The position numbers were made by a program, and so were the translations under genes. A stretch of 64,000 nucleotides of DNA from Thermicanus aegyptius DSM 12793 (GTDB lineage: Bacteria > Bacillota > Bacilli > Thermicanales > Thermicanaceae): contig NZ_KI783301.1 in the NCBI RefSeq assembly GCF_000510645.1, positions 3,115,788 through 3,179,787 on the forward strand. The letters run 5' to 3'. The notes below the pieces were generated by a model. The model was given only the letters and a program-made list of their open reading frames with translations, ran no database searches and had not been told where the DNA came from. Shown here one piece after another: positions 34,576-43,017 of the stretch (positions within the stretch are counted from its first letter, which is position 1; every line of letters starts with the position of its first letter).

Positions 34576-37116
34576 TTACTTATTCTCCACAGGTTGTTGA
34601 ATCGCCCCATGGCAGTGCTTATATTTCTTTCCGCTCCCGCATGGGCAGGGATCGTTTCGTCCGATCTTTTCTCCACGGACCACAGGTTGTCTCTTCTTCG
34701 GCTTTTCTTCCCCGTCGGAAGGCTGAACCGCCTCCCCTTCCGCCACGGCAACGCGGACGAGGGAAGAGACTCCCACCTGCGCCTTCATGATATAGGTAGA
34801 AACCTCCTCTTCGATGCTTCGGATCATCTCATTAAACATCTGGAAGCCTTCCAGCTGATACTCCCGAAGCGGATCGGTTTGGGCATACGCCCGCAGATGA
34901 ATCCCTTGGCGGAGCTGATCCATGGCATCGATATGATCCATCCATTTGCTATCCACGGAACGGAGAAGAACCACCTTTTCAAACTCCCGCATGACCTCGG
35001 GAGTAATCTCCTTCTCCCGCCGTTCATATTTCTCATGGGTTCGCGCAATGAGAAAATCGAGGATTTCTTCTTTTTCCTTCCCCTTTAGCTCCTTCTCAGA
35101 CAGGTCCCCTTCCTGGAAGATCGTTCCGTTCAGGTGGGAGATGAGGGCTCCCAAATCCCACTCCTCCGGAACCAGTTCATCCGGGCAATGAACCCCTACC
35201 ACATGCTTCAAGTGGCTCTCCATCATGGAAATGATGATGTGCTTCACATTTTCGCTGAAAAGAACCTCCCGTCGTTGGGAGTAGATGATATCCCGCTGTT
35301 GGTTCATCACATCATCGTATTGGAGGACGACGCGTCGGCGGTCAAAGTTGGTGGCTTCTACCCGCTTTTGGGCCGTCTCCACCGCTTTGGTGATCATTCG
35401 GCTTTCGATGGGTTCATCCTCGGTAAAGCCCAGGCGATCCATCATTCCCATCATATTCTCGGAACCGAACTTTCGCATCAGGTCATCTTCCATAGAGATG
35501 TAAAATTGGGAAAAACCAGGATCTCCTTGACGACCGGCACGACCCCTCAGCTGATTATCGATCCGGCGGGCTTCGTGGCGTTCCGTCCCGATAATGCAGA
35601 GGCCGCCTAACTCGGCTACTCCTTCTCCGAGCTTAATGTCGGTACCGCGCCCTGCCATGTTGGTGGCGATCGTCACCGCCCCTCTCTGACCCGCCTTCGC
35701 GATAATCTCCGCTTCCTGGGCGTGATACTTGGCATTAAGGACATTATGGGGAATCTTCAGCTTCTTCAGGTGTTCCGAGAGAAGTTCCGAGATTTCGATG
35801 GAGATGGTTCCAACCAAGACAGGTTGTCCCGTCTGATGGCGCCGTTTAATCTCTTCCACAACGGCACGGAACTTGGCCCGCTCCGTTTTGAAGATCACAT
35901 CGGGGGCATCCACCCGAATCATCGGACGATTGGTGGGAATAACCACAACATCCATTCCGTAAATCGATTTAAACTCCTCTTCCTCCGTCTTCGCGGTACC
36001 GGTCATCCCCGCCAGCTTTTTATACATCCGGAAATAATTCTGCAAGGTAATCGTGGCCAGCGTCATCGATTCCTGCTGCACCCTAAGTCCCTCTTTCGCC
36101 TCGATGGCCTGGTGGAGGCCGTCGCTGTACCGGCGCCCATGCATCAGACGGCCGGTAAACTCGTCCACGATGATCACTTCCCCGTCCTCCACCACATAAT
36201 CTACATCCCTCTTCATGAGGGTATGAGCCTTCAAGGCTTGTTGCACATGGTGGTTAATCTCCATATTGGCAGGATCGTAAAGGTTCTCGATGTGGAAAAA
36301 CTCTTCCGCCTTCTCCACTCCTTTTTCCGTGAGAGTCGCGGCATTTGCTTTCACATCGACCGTATAATCCTCATCGGCACGGAGGCGGGAGGCGAACCGA
36401 TCCGCCGCATAGTAGAGATCCGTCCCCTTCTTCGCCATTCCGGAGATGATGAGGGGGGTTCTCGCTTCGTCGATCAGGATGCTGTCCACCTCGTCGACGA
36501 TGGCAAAATGGAGGGGGCGCTGCACGATCTGCTCTTTATAGAGAACCATGTTATCCCGGAGATAATCGAAACCGAACTCATTATTGGTCCCGTAGGTAAT
36601 ATCCGCCTGGTATGCCGCCTGCTTTTCCTGATTGGAAAGGCCATGGACATTCAGCCCCACCGTAAGACCAAGGAACTCATAAATCTTTCCCATCTCGTTT
36701 TTGTCCCGGCCCGCCAGATAATCGTTTACGGTAACCACATGAACGCCTTTCCCTTCCAACGCATTCAGGTAGACGGCTAAGGTTGCCACGAGGGTTTTTC
36801 CTTCCCCGGTCTTCATCTCGGCAATCCGCCCGTCGTGGAGAACCATCCCGCCGATGAGCTGCACATCAAAATGGCGCATGCCCAATACCCTTTTGGATGC
36901 TTCGCGGACGACGGCAAACGCCTCAACCAAAAGATCATCCAGGGTCTCCCCCTTGGCTAGCCGGTCTTTAAAGTGGTCCGTCTTCCGCCTGAGCTCTTCG
37001 TCGCTTAAGCGACTTATACTCTCTTCGAGGGCATTAATCTCCTCAACCTTCCGCATATATCTCTTGATCTCGCGCTCATTGTAACTCGGAAATACTTTTC
37101 GCAATGCGTTAAACAT
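34576..37116 (-). CDS. secA: Preprotein translocase ATPase SecA
   Basis: An 846-residue motor that drives secretory proteins through SecYEG. Motifs: Walker [61 protein letters not shown], and the C-terminal zinc-binding [17 protein letters not shown] that contacts SecB or lipids. The N-terminus [20 protein letters not shown] is a typical bacillary form. It stands between hpf and prfB, as in Bacillus. Confidence 0.96.
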   Translation of the reverse strand: MFNALRKVFPSYNEREIKRYMRKVEEINALEESISRLSDEELRRKTDHFKDRLAKGETLDDLLVEAFAVVREASKRVLGMRHFDVQLIGGMVLHDGRIAEMKTGEGKTLVATLAVYLNALEGKGVHVVTVNDYLAGRDKNEMGKIYEFLGLTVGLNVHGLSNQEKQAAYQADITYGTNNEFGFDYLRDNMVLYKEQIVQRPLHFAIVDEVDSILIDEARTPLIISGMAKKGTDLYYAADRFASRLRADEDYTVDVKANAATLTEKGVEKAEEFFHIENLYDPANMEINHHVQQALKAHTLMKRDVDYVVEDGEVIIVDEFTGRLMHGRRYSDGLHQAIEAKEGLRVQQESMTLATITLQNYFRMYKKLAGMTGTAKTEEEEFKSIYGMDVVVIPTNRPMIRVDAPDVIFKTERAKFRAVVEEIKRRHQTGQPVLVGTISIEISELLSEHLKKLKIPHNVLNAKYHAQEAEIIAKAGQRGAVTIATNMAGRGTDIKLGEGVAELGGLCIIGTERHEARRIDNQLRGRAGRQGDPGFSQFYISMEDDLMRKFGSENMMGMMDRLGFTEDEPIESRMITKAVETAQKRVEATNFDRRRVVLQYDDVMNQQRDIIYSQRREVLFSENVKHIIISMMESHLKHVVGVHCPDELVPEEWDLGALISHLNGTIFQEGDLSEKELKGKEKEEILDFLIARTHEKYERREKEITPEVMREFEKVVLLRSVDSKWMDHIDAMDQLRQGIHLRAYAQTDPLREYQLEGFQMFNEMIRSIEEEVSTYIMKAQVGVSSLVRVAVAEGEAVQPSDGEEKPKKRQPVVRGEKIGRNDPCPCGSGKKYKHCHGAIQQPVENK

Positions 37117-37216
37117 GGAGGATCTCCTTCCCTGCGATACCTCGCTCTATTTTTCCCTAAAACTACCCATAGTGAATTGTACCAATCCCCGGTGAGAAAT
37201 ACAAGAAAAAGGAAAA

Positions 37217-37252
37217 GAAAGGGAGGCTTTCTTTTATAAAAGTCTCCCTTTC
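37217..37252 (-). terminator. Terminator of hpf
   Basis: AAAGGGAG...CTTT and AAAG...CTCCCTTT form a near-perfect stem downstream of hpf, followed on the minus strand by a pyrimidine/T-rich tail. Confidence 0.75.
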
Positions 37253-37290
37253 TTATACGTTTTCATTCCCTCTAGGGATTCACAATTCGA

Positions 37291-37842
37291 TTACGCTTCC
37301 GGTTCAATCAATCCGTAGCGGCCATCCTTCCGCTTATAAACCACGCTTACTTCGTTGGTGTCCACATTTTGGAAGACGAAGAAGTTGTGCCCCAACAGAT
37401 TCATCTGTAAAATGGCCTCTTCCGCATCCATCGGTTTCAGGTTAAACCGTTTGGTACGGACAATCTCCAATTCCTCTTCCTCATCCGGGTTTTCCGTCTT
37501 CCCGTTTCCGTTGATGTAAATTGCACCTTTCAGCCCATCGCTTTCCCGAAGTTTCCGGTTCACCCGGGTCTTATATTTCCTCACCTGCCGTTCCAGCTTA
37601 TCCACCACATTATCGATCGAGGCATACATATCCTCGCTCTTATCTTCGGCACGGAGCAAAAGCCCTGTCAGAGGAATGGTCACTTCCACCCGATGCCCAT
37701 CCTTATACACTTTCAGGGTTACAGTGGCTTCGATGTCCCGATCATATTCAAAATACTTATCCAGTTTACTCATTCTTTTTTCGACATAATCCTTTAACGC
37801 AGGTGTCACCTCAATGTTCTCGCCACGGATCAAGAAATCCAT
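37291..37842 (-). CDS. hpf: Long-form ribosome hibernation promoting factor
   Basis: A 183-residue long HPF that dimerises 70S ribosomes into inactive 100S particles in stationary phase. The N-terminal S30AE domain (MDFLIRGENIEVTPALKDYV, AEDKSEDMYASIDNVVDKLE) is linked by an acidic stretch to the C-terminal dimerisation domain (VRTKRFNLKPMDAEEAILQM, NLLGHNFFVFQNVDTNEVSV). Found immediately upstream of secA as in B. subtilis (yvyD). A SigA-like promoter precedes it. Confidence 0.94.
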   Translation of the reverse strand: MDFLIRGENIEVTPALKDYVEKRMSKLDKYFEYDRDIEATVTLKVYKDGHRVEVTIPLTGLLLRAEDKSEDMYASIDNVVDKLERQVRKYKTRVNRKLRESDGLKGAIYINGNGKTENPDEEEELEIVRTKRFNLKPMDAEEAILQMNLLGHNFFVFQNVDTNEVSVVYKRKDGRYGLIEPEA

Positions 37843-37871
37843 CTGTTCTCCTCCCTTCTCGTTACACCTCT

Positions 37872-37901
37872 ATTATACATGTTTTTTGGGCCATTTCCCA
37901 A
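37872..37901 (-). promoter_or_regulatory. Candidate SigA promoter of hpf
   Basis: On the minus strand TTGGGA (37901-37896) and a perfect TATAAT (37877-37872) are spaced by 18 bp, about 30 bp before the start codon. Confidence 0.5.
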
Positions 37902-37936
37902 TCTGTTTAAAAGAAATTAATGTTCGGAATATAACT

Positions 37937-37960
37937 TGAAAACCCCCGAAAATCGGGGGT
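37937..37960 (-). terminator. Terminator of the cold-shock gene
   Basis: ACCCCCGA and TCGGGGGT with a three-base loop, followed on the minus strand by TTTTC. It lies 27 bp after the stop codon. Confidence 0.85.
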
Positions 37961-37987
37961 CTGATCGCATGGTCACCGTTCGGTGGT

Positions 37988-38200
37988 TTACCTCTTGGTT
38001 ACATTGGCTGCTTGGGGGCCCCTTGCTCCCTGCACGATTTCAAACTCTACCGTCTGCCCTTCTTCCAAGGTCTTGTAACCTTCTCCGTTAATGGCAGAAT
38101 AGTGGACGAAAACATCCTCTCCGCCTTCGCGTTCAATAAACCCATACCCTTTCGTTGCATTAAACCATTTTACACGTCCTTCTAACACGATTCGATACAT
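37988..38200 (-). CDS. Cold-shock domain protein (CspA family)
   Basis: A small OB-fold RNA/DNA chaperone with RNP1 KGYGFIE and RNP2 VFVHY in a typical CSD ([20 protein letters not shown]). From the ATG at 38200 it is 70 residues; an internal GTG four codons later (38188) would give the usual 66-residue form beginning LEGRVKWFN. The AAGGG site sits directly against the ATG and 12 bases from the GTG, so the start remains undecided. It is monocistronic, with its own promoter and terminator, next to hpf. Confidence 0.93.
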   Translation of the reverse strand: MYRIVLEGRVKWFNATKGYGFIEREGGEDVFVHYSAINGEGYKTLEEGQTVEFEIVQGARGPQAANVTKR

Positions 38201-38238
38201 CCCTTCTCATTAAACTCTAAGCAATCGCTTATAATGAA

Positions 38239-38267
38239 AATATATCACTTACCATTACCCCAGTCAA
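38239..38267 (-). promoter_or_regulatory. SigA promoter of the cold-shock gene
   Basis: On the minus strand TTGACT (38267-38262) and TATATT (38244-38239) are spaced by exactly 17 bp. The leader would be about 30 bases, much shorter than the long regulatory leader of E. coli cspA. Confidence 0.65.
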
Positions 38268-38360
38268 CTTAAATTGAAAGCCCTTTCGGGAAAAGTGAGC
38301 AGATTCCTACACACCGCTTCTATGATATAATGGCTTTAATTCCTCGTCCAGGTGATGTCC

Positions 38361-38744
38361 ATGAACGTTCGTGCCCTTAAAATCCACATCCCCATCTTCT
38401 TGGGGATCCTCCTTTTCATCATCCTCATGGCTATTCGCTCGGAAAAACCTTTTCTCCTCTCCTTTATCAATTATTCCTTTCTCGTCGGGCTCTTCCTTTT
38501 TCTGGTCGGATCCGTCATCCTCATCATCCTCTGGGGAACCTTCGACCTTTTGGTCAAGGGCTTCTCTCTCTTCAGCCGGCGTCTCACCAAAGAGGAGGAG
38601 GAACTCCTCGACGTGGAGGAGGGAGACCGAGAAGAAGCGCGGAAAGAAAGAAAAGAGGAGAACCTCCGCTTAGGGTTCCTCCTCCTTACAGAGGGTCTTC
38701 TCCTCGTTTTCGTTTCTTTCCTCTTACTCCCCTTCCTCTCATAA
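38361..38744 (+). CDS. DUF3899-like membrane protein
   Basis: A 127-residue integral membrane protein with three TM segments (about 10-25, 35-60 and 104-125) and a charged cytoplasmic loop (LTKEEEELLDVEEGDREEAR). It fits the small DUF3899 family of bacilli, whose function is unknown. The ATG at 38361 has AGGTG upstream. It is convergent with the opp operon and divergent from the cold-shock gene. Confidence 0.7.
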   Translation: MNVRALKIHIPIFLGILLFIILMAIRSEKPFLLSFINYSFLVGLFLFLVGSVILIILWGTFDLLVKGFSLFSRRLTKEEEELLDVEEGDREEARKERKEENLRLGFLLLTEGLLLVFVSFLLLPFLS

Positions 38745-38779
38745 AGAAAAGCAATGTCCACTGCCTAACGGGGCACAAC

Positions 38780-39007
38780 ATGAGCGCCCAGGAACCATGG
38801 GAGGCCCTCATCGCAAAAGCTCGGCGCCATCGGATGCACCAAGCATCGATGCACAAAAAAATCAACCGTACTCATCGCCCCGCCGCTTAATGCCCGGAGC
38901 CGCCGGAAAGGGTAAAGAAAGACCCCAAAGAGCGCTTCCTCAGAATCTTAATCACCAGTCCTTACCCATTCACAAAACAGATGAAGAAAGCCACCACTCA
39001 ACTATAG
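38780..39007 (+). pseudogene. Possible interrupted small gene
   Basis: One plus-strand frame reads 36 protein-like codons from ATG at 38780 (SAQEPWEALIAKARRHRMHQ...), one TAA at 38888-38890, then 38 more sense codons in the same frame (ERVKKDPKERFLRILITSPY...) to TAG at 39005. Both halves are basic and compositionally protein-like. No good ribosome site is seen and the end overlaps oppF. I do not recognise a family; it may be chance. Confidence 0.25.
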
Positions 39008-39993
39008 AGATGACAAGCAACCCAATGGTTTTGTTTCACTTCTTTCCATTCCGGCACAAGAGCGGCACACCGCTCCGAGGCATGGGGGCAACGGGTGCGG
39101 AAGCGGCAACCACTGGGGGGATTGATGGGGCTTGGAATCTCGCCTTCCAAAACAATCCGCTCCCGTTTATGCTCCACATCCGGATCTGGGATGGGAATGG
39201 CGGAAAGAAGAGCCTTCGTATACGGATGAAGAGGCTCCTCATACAGATCGTAGCTTGAGGCGAGCTCCATCAGGCTTCCCAGATACATCACCCCGACCCG
39301 ATTGGAAATATGGCGCACCATGGAGAGATCATGGGCGATAAAGAGATAGGTGAGTCCCTTTTCGGCCTGAAGCCGTTCCAAGAGGTTGACCACCTGGGCC
39401 TGAATGGAGACGTCTAGGGCTGAGATCGGTTCGTCGGCAATAATAAACTTCGGTTCAACCGCCAAAGCCCTGGCGATCCCGATCCGCTGCCTCTGCCCGC
39501 CACTAAATTCATGGGGGAAACGGTTTGCATGCTCCCGGTTGAGGCCCACCGTCTCGAGGAGTTCATAAACGCGATCCATGCGCTCCTTCCGGTTATGGGC
39601 CAGGCCATGAATGTCAATTCCCTCGGCGATAATATCGGCCACCGTCATGCGGGGATTGAGGGAAGCATACGGGTCCTGAAAGATCATTTGCATATCCCGG
39701 TTAAATTGCCGCACCTCCCGGCGAGGAAGTTGATGGACATTTTTCCCCAGGAAACGAACCTCCCCATCGGTGGCATCATAGAGGCGAATAATGGTCCGTC
39801 CCACCGTTGATTTTCCCGAACCGCTCTCCCCTACGAGGCCGAGCGTTTCCCCTTCATAGACATCAAAGGTAACATTCTCCACCGCTTTTACATAGAGGTT
39901 TCGCTTTACCCGGAAATATTTCTTCAGATTCTCTACTTCTAGTATTTTCCTTTTTTCATGCTTCGTCTCTTGAACCTTTGCCGTTCGATTCAT
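38998..39993 (-). CDS. oppF: Oligopeptide ABC transporter ATPase OppF
   Basis: A 331-residue ABC ATPase of the peptide/nickel importer family. Walker A GESGSGKSTVGRTI, Q-loop MQMIFQDPYASLNPRMTV, signature FSGGQRQRIGIARAL, Walker B FIIADEPISALDVSIQAQ, and the C-terminal oligopeptide domain with GEIPSPINPPSGCRFRTRCP and a Cys-rich 4Fe-4S-like site typical of OppD/F. Starts in a 4-bp overlap with oppD. It powers uptake with OppD; whether the substrate is oligo- or dipeptide cannot be told from sequence. No clear terminator follows it. Confidence 0.92.
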   Translation of the reverse strand: MNRTAKVQETKHEKRKILEVENLKKYFRVKRNLYVKAVENVTFDVYEGETLGLVGESGSGKSTVGRTIIRLYDATDGEVRFLGKNVHQLPRREVRQFNRDMQMIFQDPYASLNPRMTVADIIAEGIDIHGLAHNRKERMDRVYELLETVGLNREHANRFPHEFSGGQRQRIGIARALAVEPKFIIADEPISALDVSIQAQVVNLLERLQAEKGLTYLFIAHDLSMVRHISNRVGVMYLGSLMELASSYDLYEEPLHPYTKALLSAIPIPDPDVEHKRERIVLEGEIPSPINPPSGCRFRTRCPHASERCAALVPEWKEVKQNHWVACHLYS

Positions 39994-41015
39994 GGTCTCA
40001 TTCCCCCTATCCCTACAGGTGGTTCCACTTTAGGTGCCATGGGATGCTTCAACCAACAGCTTACCAGGTGCCCTTGTCCCACATGGGTCGTGTCCGGGGG
40101 AAGCTCTTTGCATACTTCCATCGCATAACCGCAACGGGCCGCAAAGGGGCAACCCTTCGGAGGATTGAGAAGATCCGGGGGGGTACCGGGAATCGCAACC
40201 AATTCCCCTTTCGTATGAAGGTCAAGGCGGGGGATGGAACGCATGAGCCCCCAGGTATACGGGTGCTCAGGCCGATAGAAGATCTGCTCCACGGTACCTT
40301 TTTCCACGATTTGTCCGGCGTACATGACGGCTACCTTATGAGCCATCTTCGCCACCACGCCCAGGTCGTGGGTGATCAGGATAATCGCCGTCCCCGTCTT
40401 CTTCTGCAGGGACTGCATCAATTCCAAAATTTGCGCCTGGATGGTCACGTCCAAGGCGGTGGTAGGCTCGTCGGCGATGAGCAGCTTGGGCCGGCAGGCG
40501 AGGGCGATGGCGATCATGGCCCGCTGCCGCATCCCTCCAGAGAATTGATGGGGATACTGCTTCACCCGGGTCTCCGGATTCGGGATGCCGACCAGTTCCA
40601 AGAGATTAATCGCTTCCTTCATCGCTTCTCTCGGACTTCTCTTAAAATGCTTGATCAGCCCCTCAGAAATCTGTTTTCCGATCGTCATGGTCGGGTTCAA
40701 GGAGGTCATGGGATCCTGAAAGATCATGCCGATCTCGGAGCCCCTCACCTTCTCCATCTCCTTGTCCGTCAGGCGGGTCAAATCCCTGCCGTTAAAGAGG
40801 ATCTTTCCCTGCTTAATCTCGGTGGGAGGAGAAGGAAGAAGGCGCATAATGGTCTGGGAGGTGACACTCTTGCCGCTGCCCGATTCACCGACGATCGCCA
40901 GGGTCTCCCCTTCCTCCAGTTCAAAGGATACCCCACGGACCGCCTTTACCTCTCCCGCATAGGTATGAAAAGAGACATGCAAGTCGATTACTTCAAGCAA
41001 TGGGTTCTTAGCCAT
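39990..41015 (-). CDS. oppD: Oligopeptide ABC transporter ATPase OppD
   Basis: A 341-residue ABC ATPase: Walker A GESGSGKSVTSQTIMRLL, Q-loop GMIFQDPMTSLNPTMTIGKQ, signature FSGGMRQRAMIAIAL, Walker B LLIADEPTTALDVTIQAQ and a C-terminal GTPPDLLNPPKGCPFAARCG oligopeptide-transporter domain. Forms the heterodimeric motor with OppF, with which it overlaps by 4 bp. Confidence 0.92.
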   Translation of the reverse strand: MAKNPLLEVIDLHVSFHTYAGEVKAVRGVSFELEEGETLAIVGESGSGKSVTSQTIMRLLPSPPTEIKQGKILFNGRDLTRLTDKEMEKVRGSEIGMIFQDPMTSLNPTMTIGKQISEGLIKHFKRSPREAMKEAINLLELVGIPNPETRVKQYPHQFSGGMRQRAMIAIALACRPKLLIADEPTTALDVTIQAQILELMQSLQKKTGTAIILITHDLGVVAKMAHKVAVMYAGQIVEKGTVEQIFYRPEHPYTWGLMRSIPRLDLHTKGELVAIPGTPPDLLNPPKGCPFAARCGYAMEVCKELPPDTTHVGQGHLVSCWLKHPMAPKVEPPVGIGGMRP

Positions 41016-41032
41016 CGATTCTCTCCTCCCCT

Positions 41033-41962
41033 CTACTTTCTAAGTCGCGGATCGATCGCATCGCGAAGTCCGTCTCCCAAGAGGTTAAAGGCTAAGGTGG
41101 TAAGGCTGATCGCAATCGCCGGGAACCAGAAATTCCAAGAGTAGGATCGGATCAGTTGAAATCCATCGTTGACCAACACCCCCCAGGAAGCAAGGGGCGG
41201 CTGCAGACCTAATCCAAGAAAACTTAAGATGGCCTCCGTGAAGATGATGGCAGGAATATTCATGGTGAGGCGGACGATAATAATTCCCAATACGTTGGGT
41301 AGAAGATGCTTACTCATGATGCGGCTTAAGGGAGCCCCAAGGGTCTTTGCCGCCAGGATAAATTCCTGATTTTTAAGCTGCATCACTTGACCCCGAACCA
41401 AACGGGCCATGGTAACCCAGCCTGTGACCGCCATCGCCGCGATCATCGATGCGATCCCTGTTCCCAGGACGAGCATGAAGAGGATCACCATGACGAGCCA
41501 GGGAATTCCGGCCAGAATCTCGATGACCCGCATGACGAAGCTGTCAAACTTGCCACCGATATAACCGGCAAGGGCCCCCAAAATCACCCCGACGAGGAGA
41601 TCAATGATCCCGGCCACGACGGCGATAAAGAGAGAGATCCGCGCCCCGATCCAGACGCGTACCCATAAATCCCGGCCAAATTCATCGGTGCCGAACCAGT
41701 GCTGCCCCCCGGGAGGTAGATTTACCTCATTTAACGTCAACGCATCATATTTATAGGGACTAAAAATCGGCGCAAAAATGGCAAAGAAAAGAACGAGAAG
41801 AAGAAATATAAGGGAAGCCATGGCTACCGGATTTTGCCGAAGCCTTCTCCACACATCCTGCCAAAAGGTGATGCTGGGGCGGGAGATGAGCTCTGCATCC
41901 ATCTCACCCTTCAGGGGTCTAAAAAGATTTTCGTTCAGTTCAATCTGCGGTTGGCCGTTCAT
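41033..41962 (-). CDS. oppC: Oligopeptide ABC transporter permease OppC
   Basis: A 309-residue permease with six TM segments; the first follows a cytoplasmic stretch FWQDVWRRLRQNPVAMASLI. The large loop has HWFGTDEFGRDLWVRVWIGARISL, diagnostic of OppC/DppC, and the EAA-type cytoplasmic loop is near ILAAKTLGAPLSRIMSKHLL. Lies 4 bp after oppB. Confidence 0.93.
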   Translation of the reverse strand: MNGQPQIELNENLFRPLKGEMDAELISRPSITFWQDVWRRLRQNPVAMASLIFLLLVLFFAIFAPIFSPYKYDALTLNEVNLPPGGQHWFGTDEFGRDLWVRVWIGARISLFIAVVAGIIDLLVGVILGALAGYIGGKFDSFVMRVIEILAGIPWLVMVILFMLVLGTGIASMIAAMAVTGWVTMARLVRGQVMQLKNQEFILAAKTLGAPLSRIMSKHLLPNVLGIIIVRLTMNIPAIIFTEAILSFLGLGLQPPLASWGVLVNDGFQLIRSYSWNFWFPAIAISLTTLAFNLLGDGLRDAIDPRLRK

Positions 41963-41966
41963 GCTC

Positions 41967-42896
41967 TCACTCCTTTCCCCCTGTGGTGCGAATGCGTGGG
42001 TCTACCAATCCATAGGCGATGTCGGTAATAAAAATGGCGAAGATGAACATGGCGCTGTAGAAGATGGTTAACCCCATAACCAGGGTGTAGTCATTGGTGT
42101 TGATGGAATTGACATAATGCTTCCCAACGCCGGGGACGGCGAAGATTTGCTCGATGATGATGGAGCCGGTGATGAGATCGACCACCAAGGTTCCGAAGAT
42201 GGTGACGATGGGGAGCAGGGCATTGCGGATCCCATGCTTCCAAATCACCACCCCATTGCTTAACCCTTTCGCCTTCGCGGTGCGGAGATAGTCAGAGCCC
42301 AGCACGTCCAACATGGAGGTGCGCATCAGCCGGGTAATCAGAGCGATCACCCCGACCGCCAATGACAGGGAGGGAAGGATGGTGTGGGCGAAAGTCCCCC
42401 AGCGCGCCACCGGAAACCAACCCAGTTTTAATCCTAGGAAATATTGAAAAACGGCGGCCAACACGAAACTGGGAATGGAGACGCCTAAAATGGCAATGAA
42501 GACGAATATATAATCAACTGCTTTTCCACGAAACAAAGCAGAGAGTATTCCAAAGATAAGGCCGATCGGCACTCCGAAAAGAATGGCTTGCAATCCGAGC
42601 TGTGCCGAGACGGGGAACGTCTGGGCAATAATGTCGTTTACCGTCCGGTTCAAATATTTATAGGATTGACCCAAATCACCATGGATCAAATTCTCCAAAT
42701 AACGAAGATATTGGATGGGCACAGGCTTATCCAGTCCATATTTTGCGTCAAACAACGCCTTTACCGTAGGGGTGATTTTTGTCGGATCCTGGTAGGGTCC
42801 GCCGGGGAGCAGATAGATGAGAAAGAAGGTAATCGTAGCGATGACAAAGAGGGTAAAGAGCATGAGGGCAAACTTCCTTGCCGTATACCTAAGCAA
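41967..42896 (-). CDS. oppB: Oligopeptide ABC transporter permease OppB
   Basis: A 309-residue permease with six TM segments. Text: LLPGGPYQDP, YGLDKPVPIQYLRYLENLIH, GDLGQSYKYLNRTV and the EAA-type loop YLRTAKAKGLSNGVVIWKHG. The TTG at 42896 (LRYTARKFALMLFTLF, the canonical OppB start) has AAAGGAG 8 bases before it and is preferred to a GTG at 42905 that overlaps the ribosome site. Separated from oppA by a long hairpin. Confidence 0.9.
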   Translation of the reverse strand: MLRYTARKFALMLFTLFVIATITFFLIYLLPGGPYQDPTKITPTVKALFDAKYGLDKPVPIQYLRYLENLIHGDLGQSYKYLNRTVNDIIAQTFPVSAQLGLQAILFGVPIGLIFGILSALFRGKAVDYIFVFIAILGVSIPSFVLAAVFQYFLGLKLGWFPVARWGTFAHTILPSLSLAVGVIALITRLMRTSMLDVLGSDYLRTAKAKGLSNGVVIWKHGIRNALLPIVTIFGTLVVDLITGSIIIEQIFAVPGVGKHYVNSINTNDYTLVMGLTIFYSAMFIFAIFITDIAYGLVDPRIRTTGGKE

Positions 42897-42945
42897 AGCT
42901 CCCACTCCTTTCTATAGAAGATGACGAAAAATGAGGAACCCCTGC

Positions 42946-42989
42946 ACCGAAAAGAACAAGGAAGGGGTGAACTTCCTTGTTCTTTCGGC
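42946..42989 (-). terminator. Long inverted repeat between oppA and oppB
   Basis: The arms CCGAAAAGAACAAGGAAG and CTTCCTTGTTCTTTCGG pair almost perfectly (one bulge) around GGGGTGAA. On the minus strand the stem is followed by GTGCAGGGGTTCCTCATTTTTC. It probably acts as a leaky terminator or mRNA stabiliser, giving more binding protein than permease. Confidence 0.75.
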
Positions 42990-43017
42990 GCAATCGGTTC
43001 ACACAACGATGTTCATC

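Noticed and set aside
35722-36780. Plus-strand open frame of 352 codons opposite secA
   Set aside because: It is the antisense shadow of a perfectly conserved secA. Its composition (His, Ile and Asp rich) and lack of a ribosome site are typical of shadows.
39978-41144. Plus-strand open frame of 388 codons opposite oppD
   Set aside because: It is the reverse complement of a canonical ABC ATPase gene and resembles no protein family.
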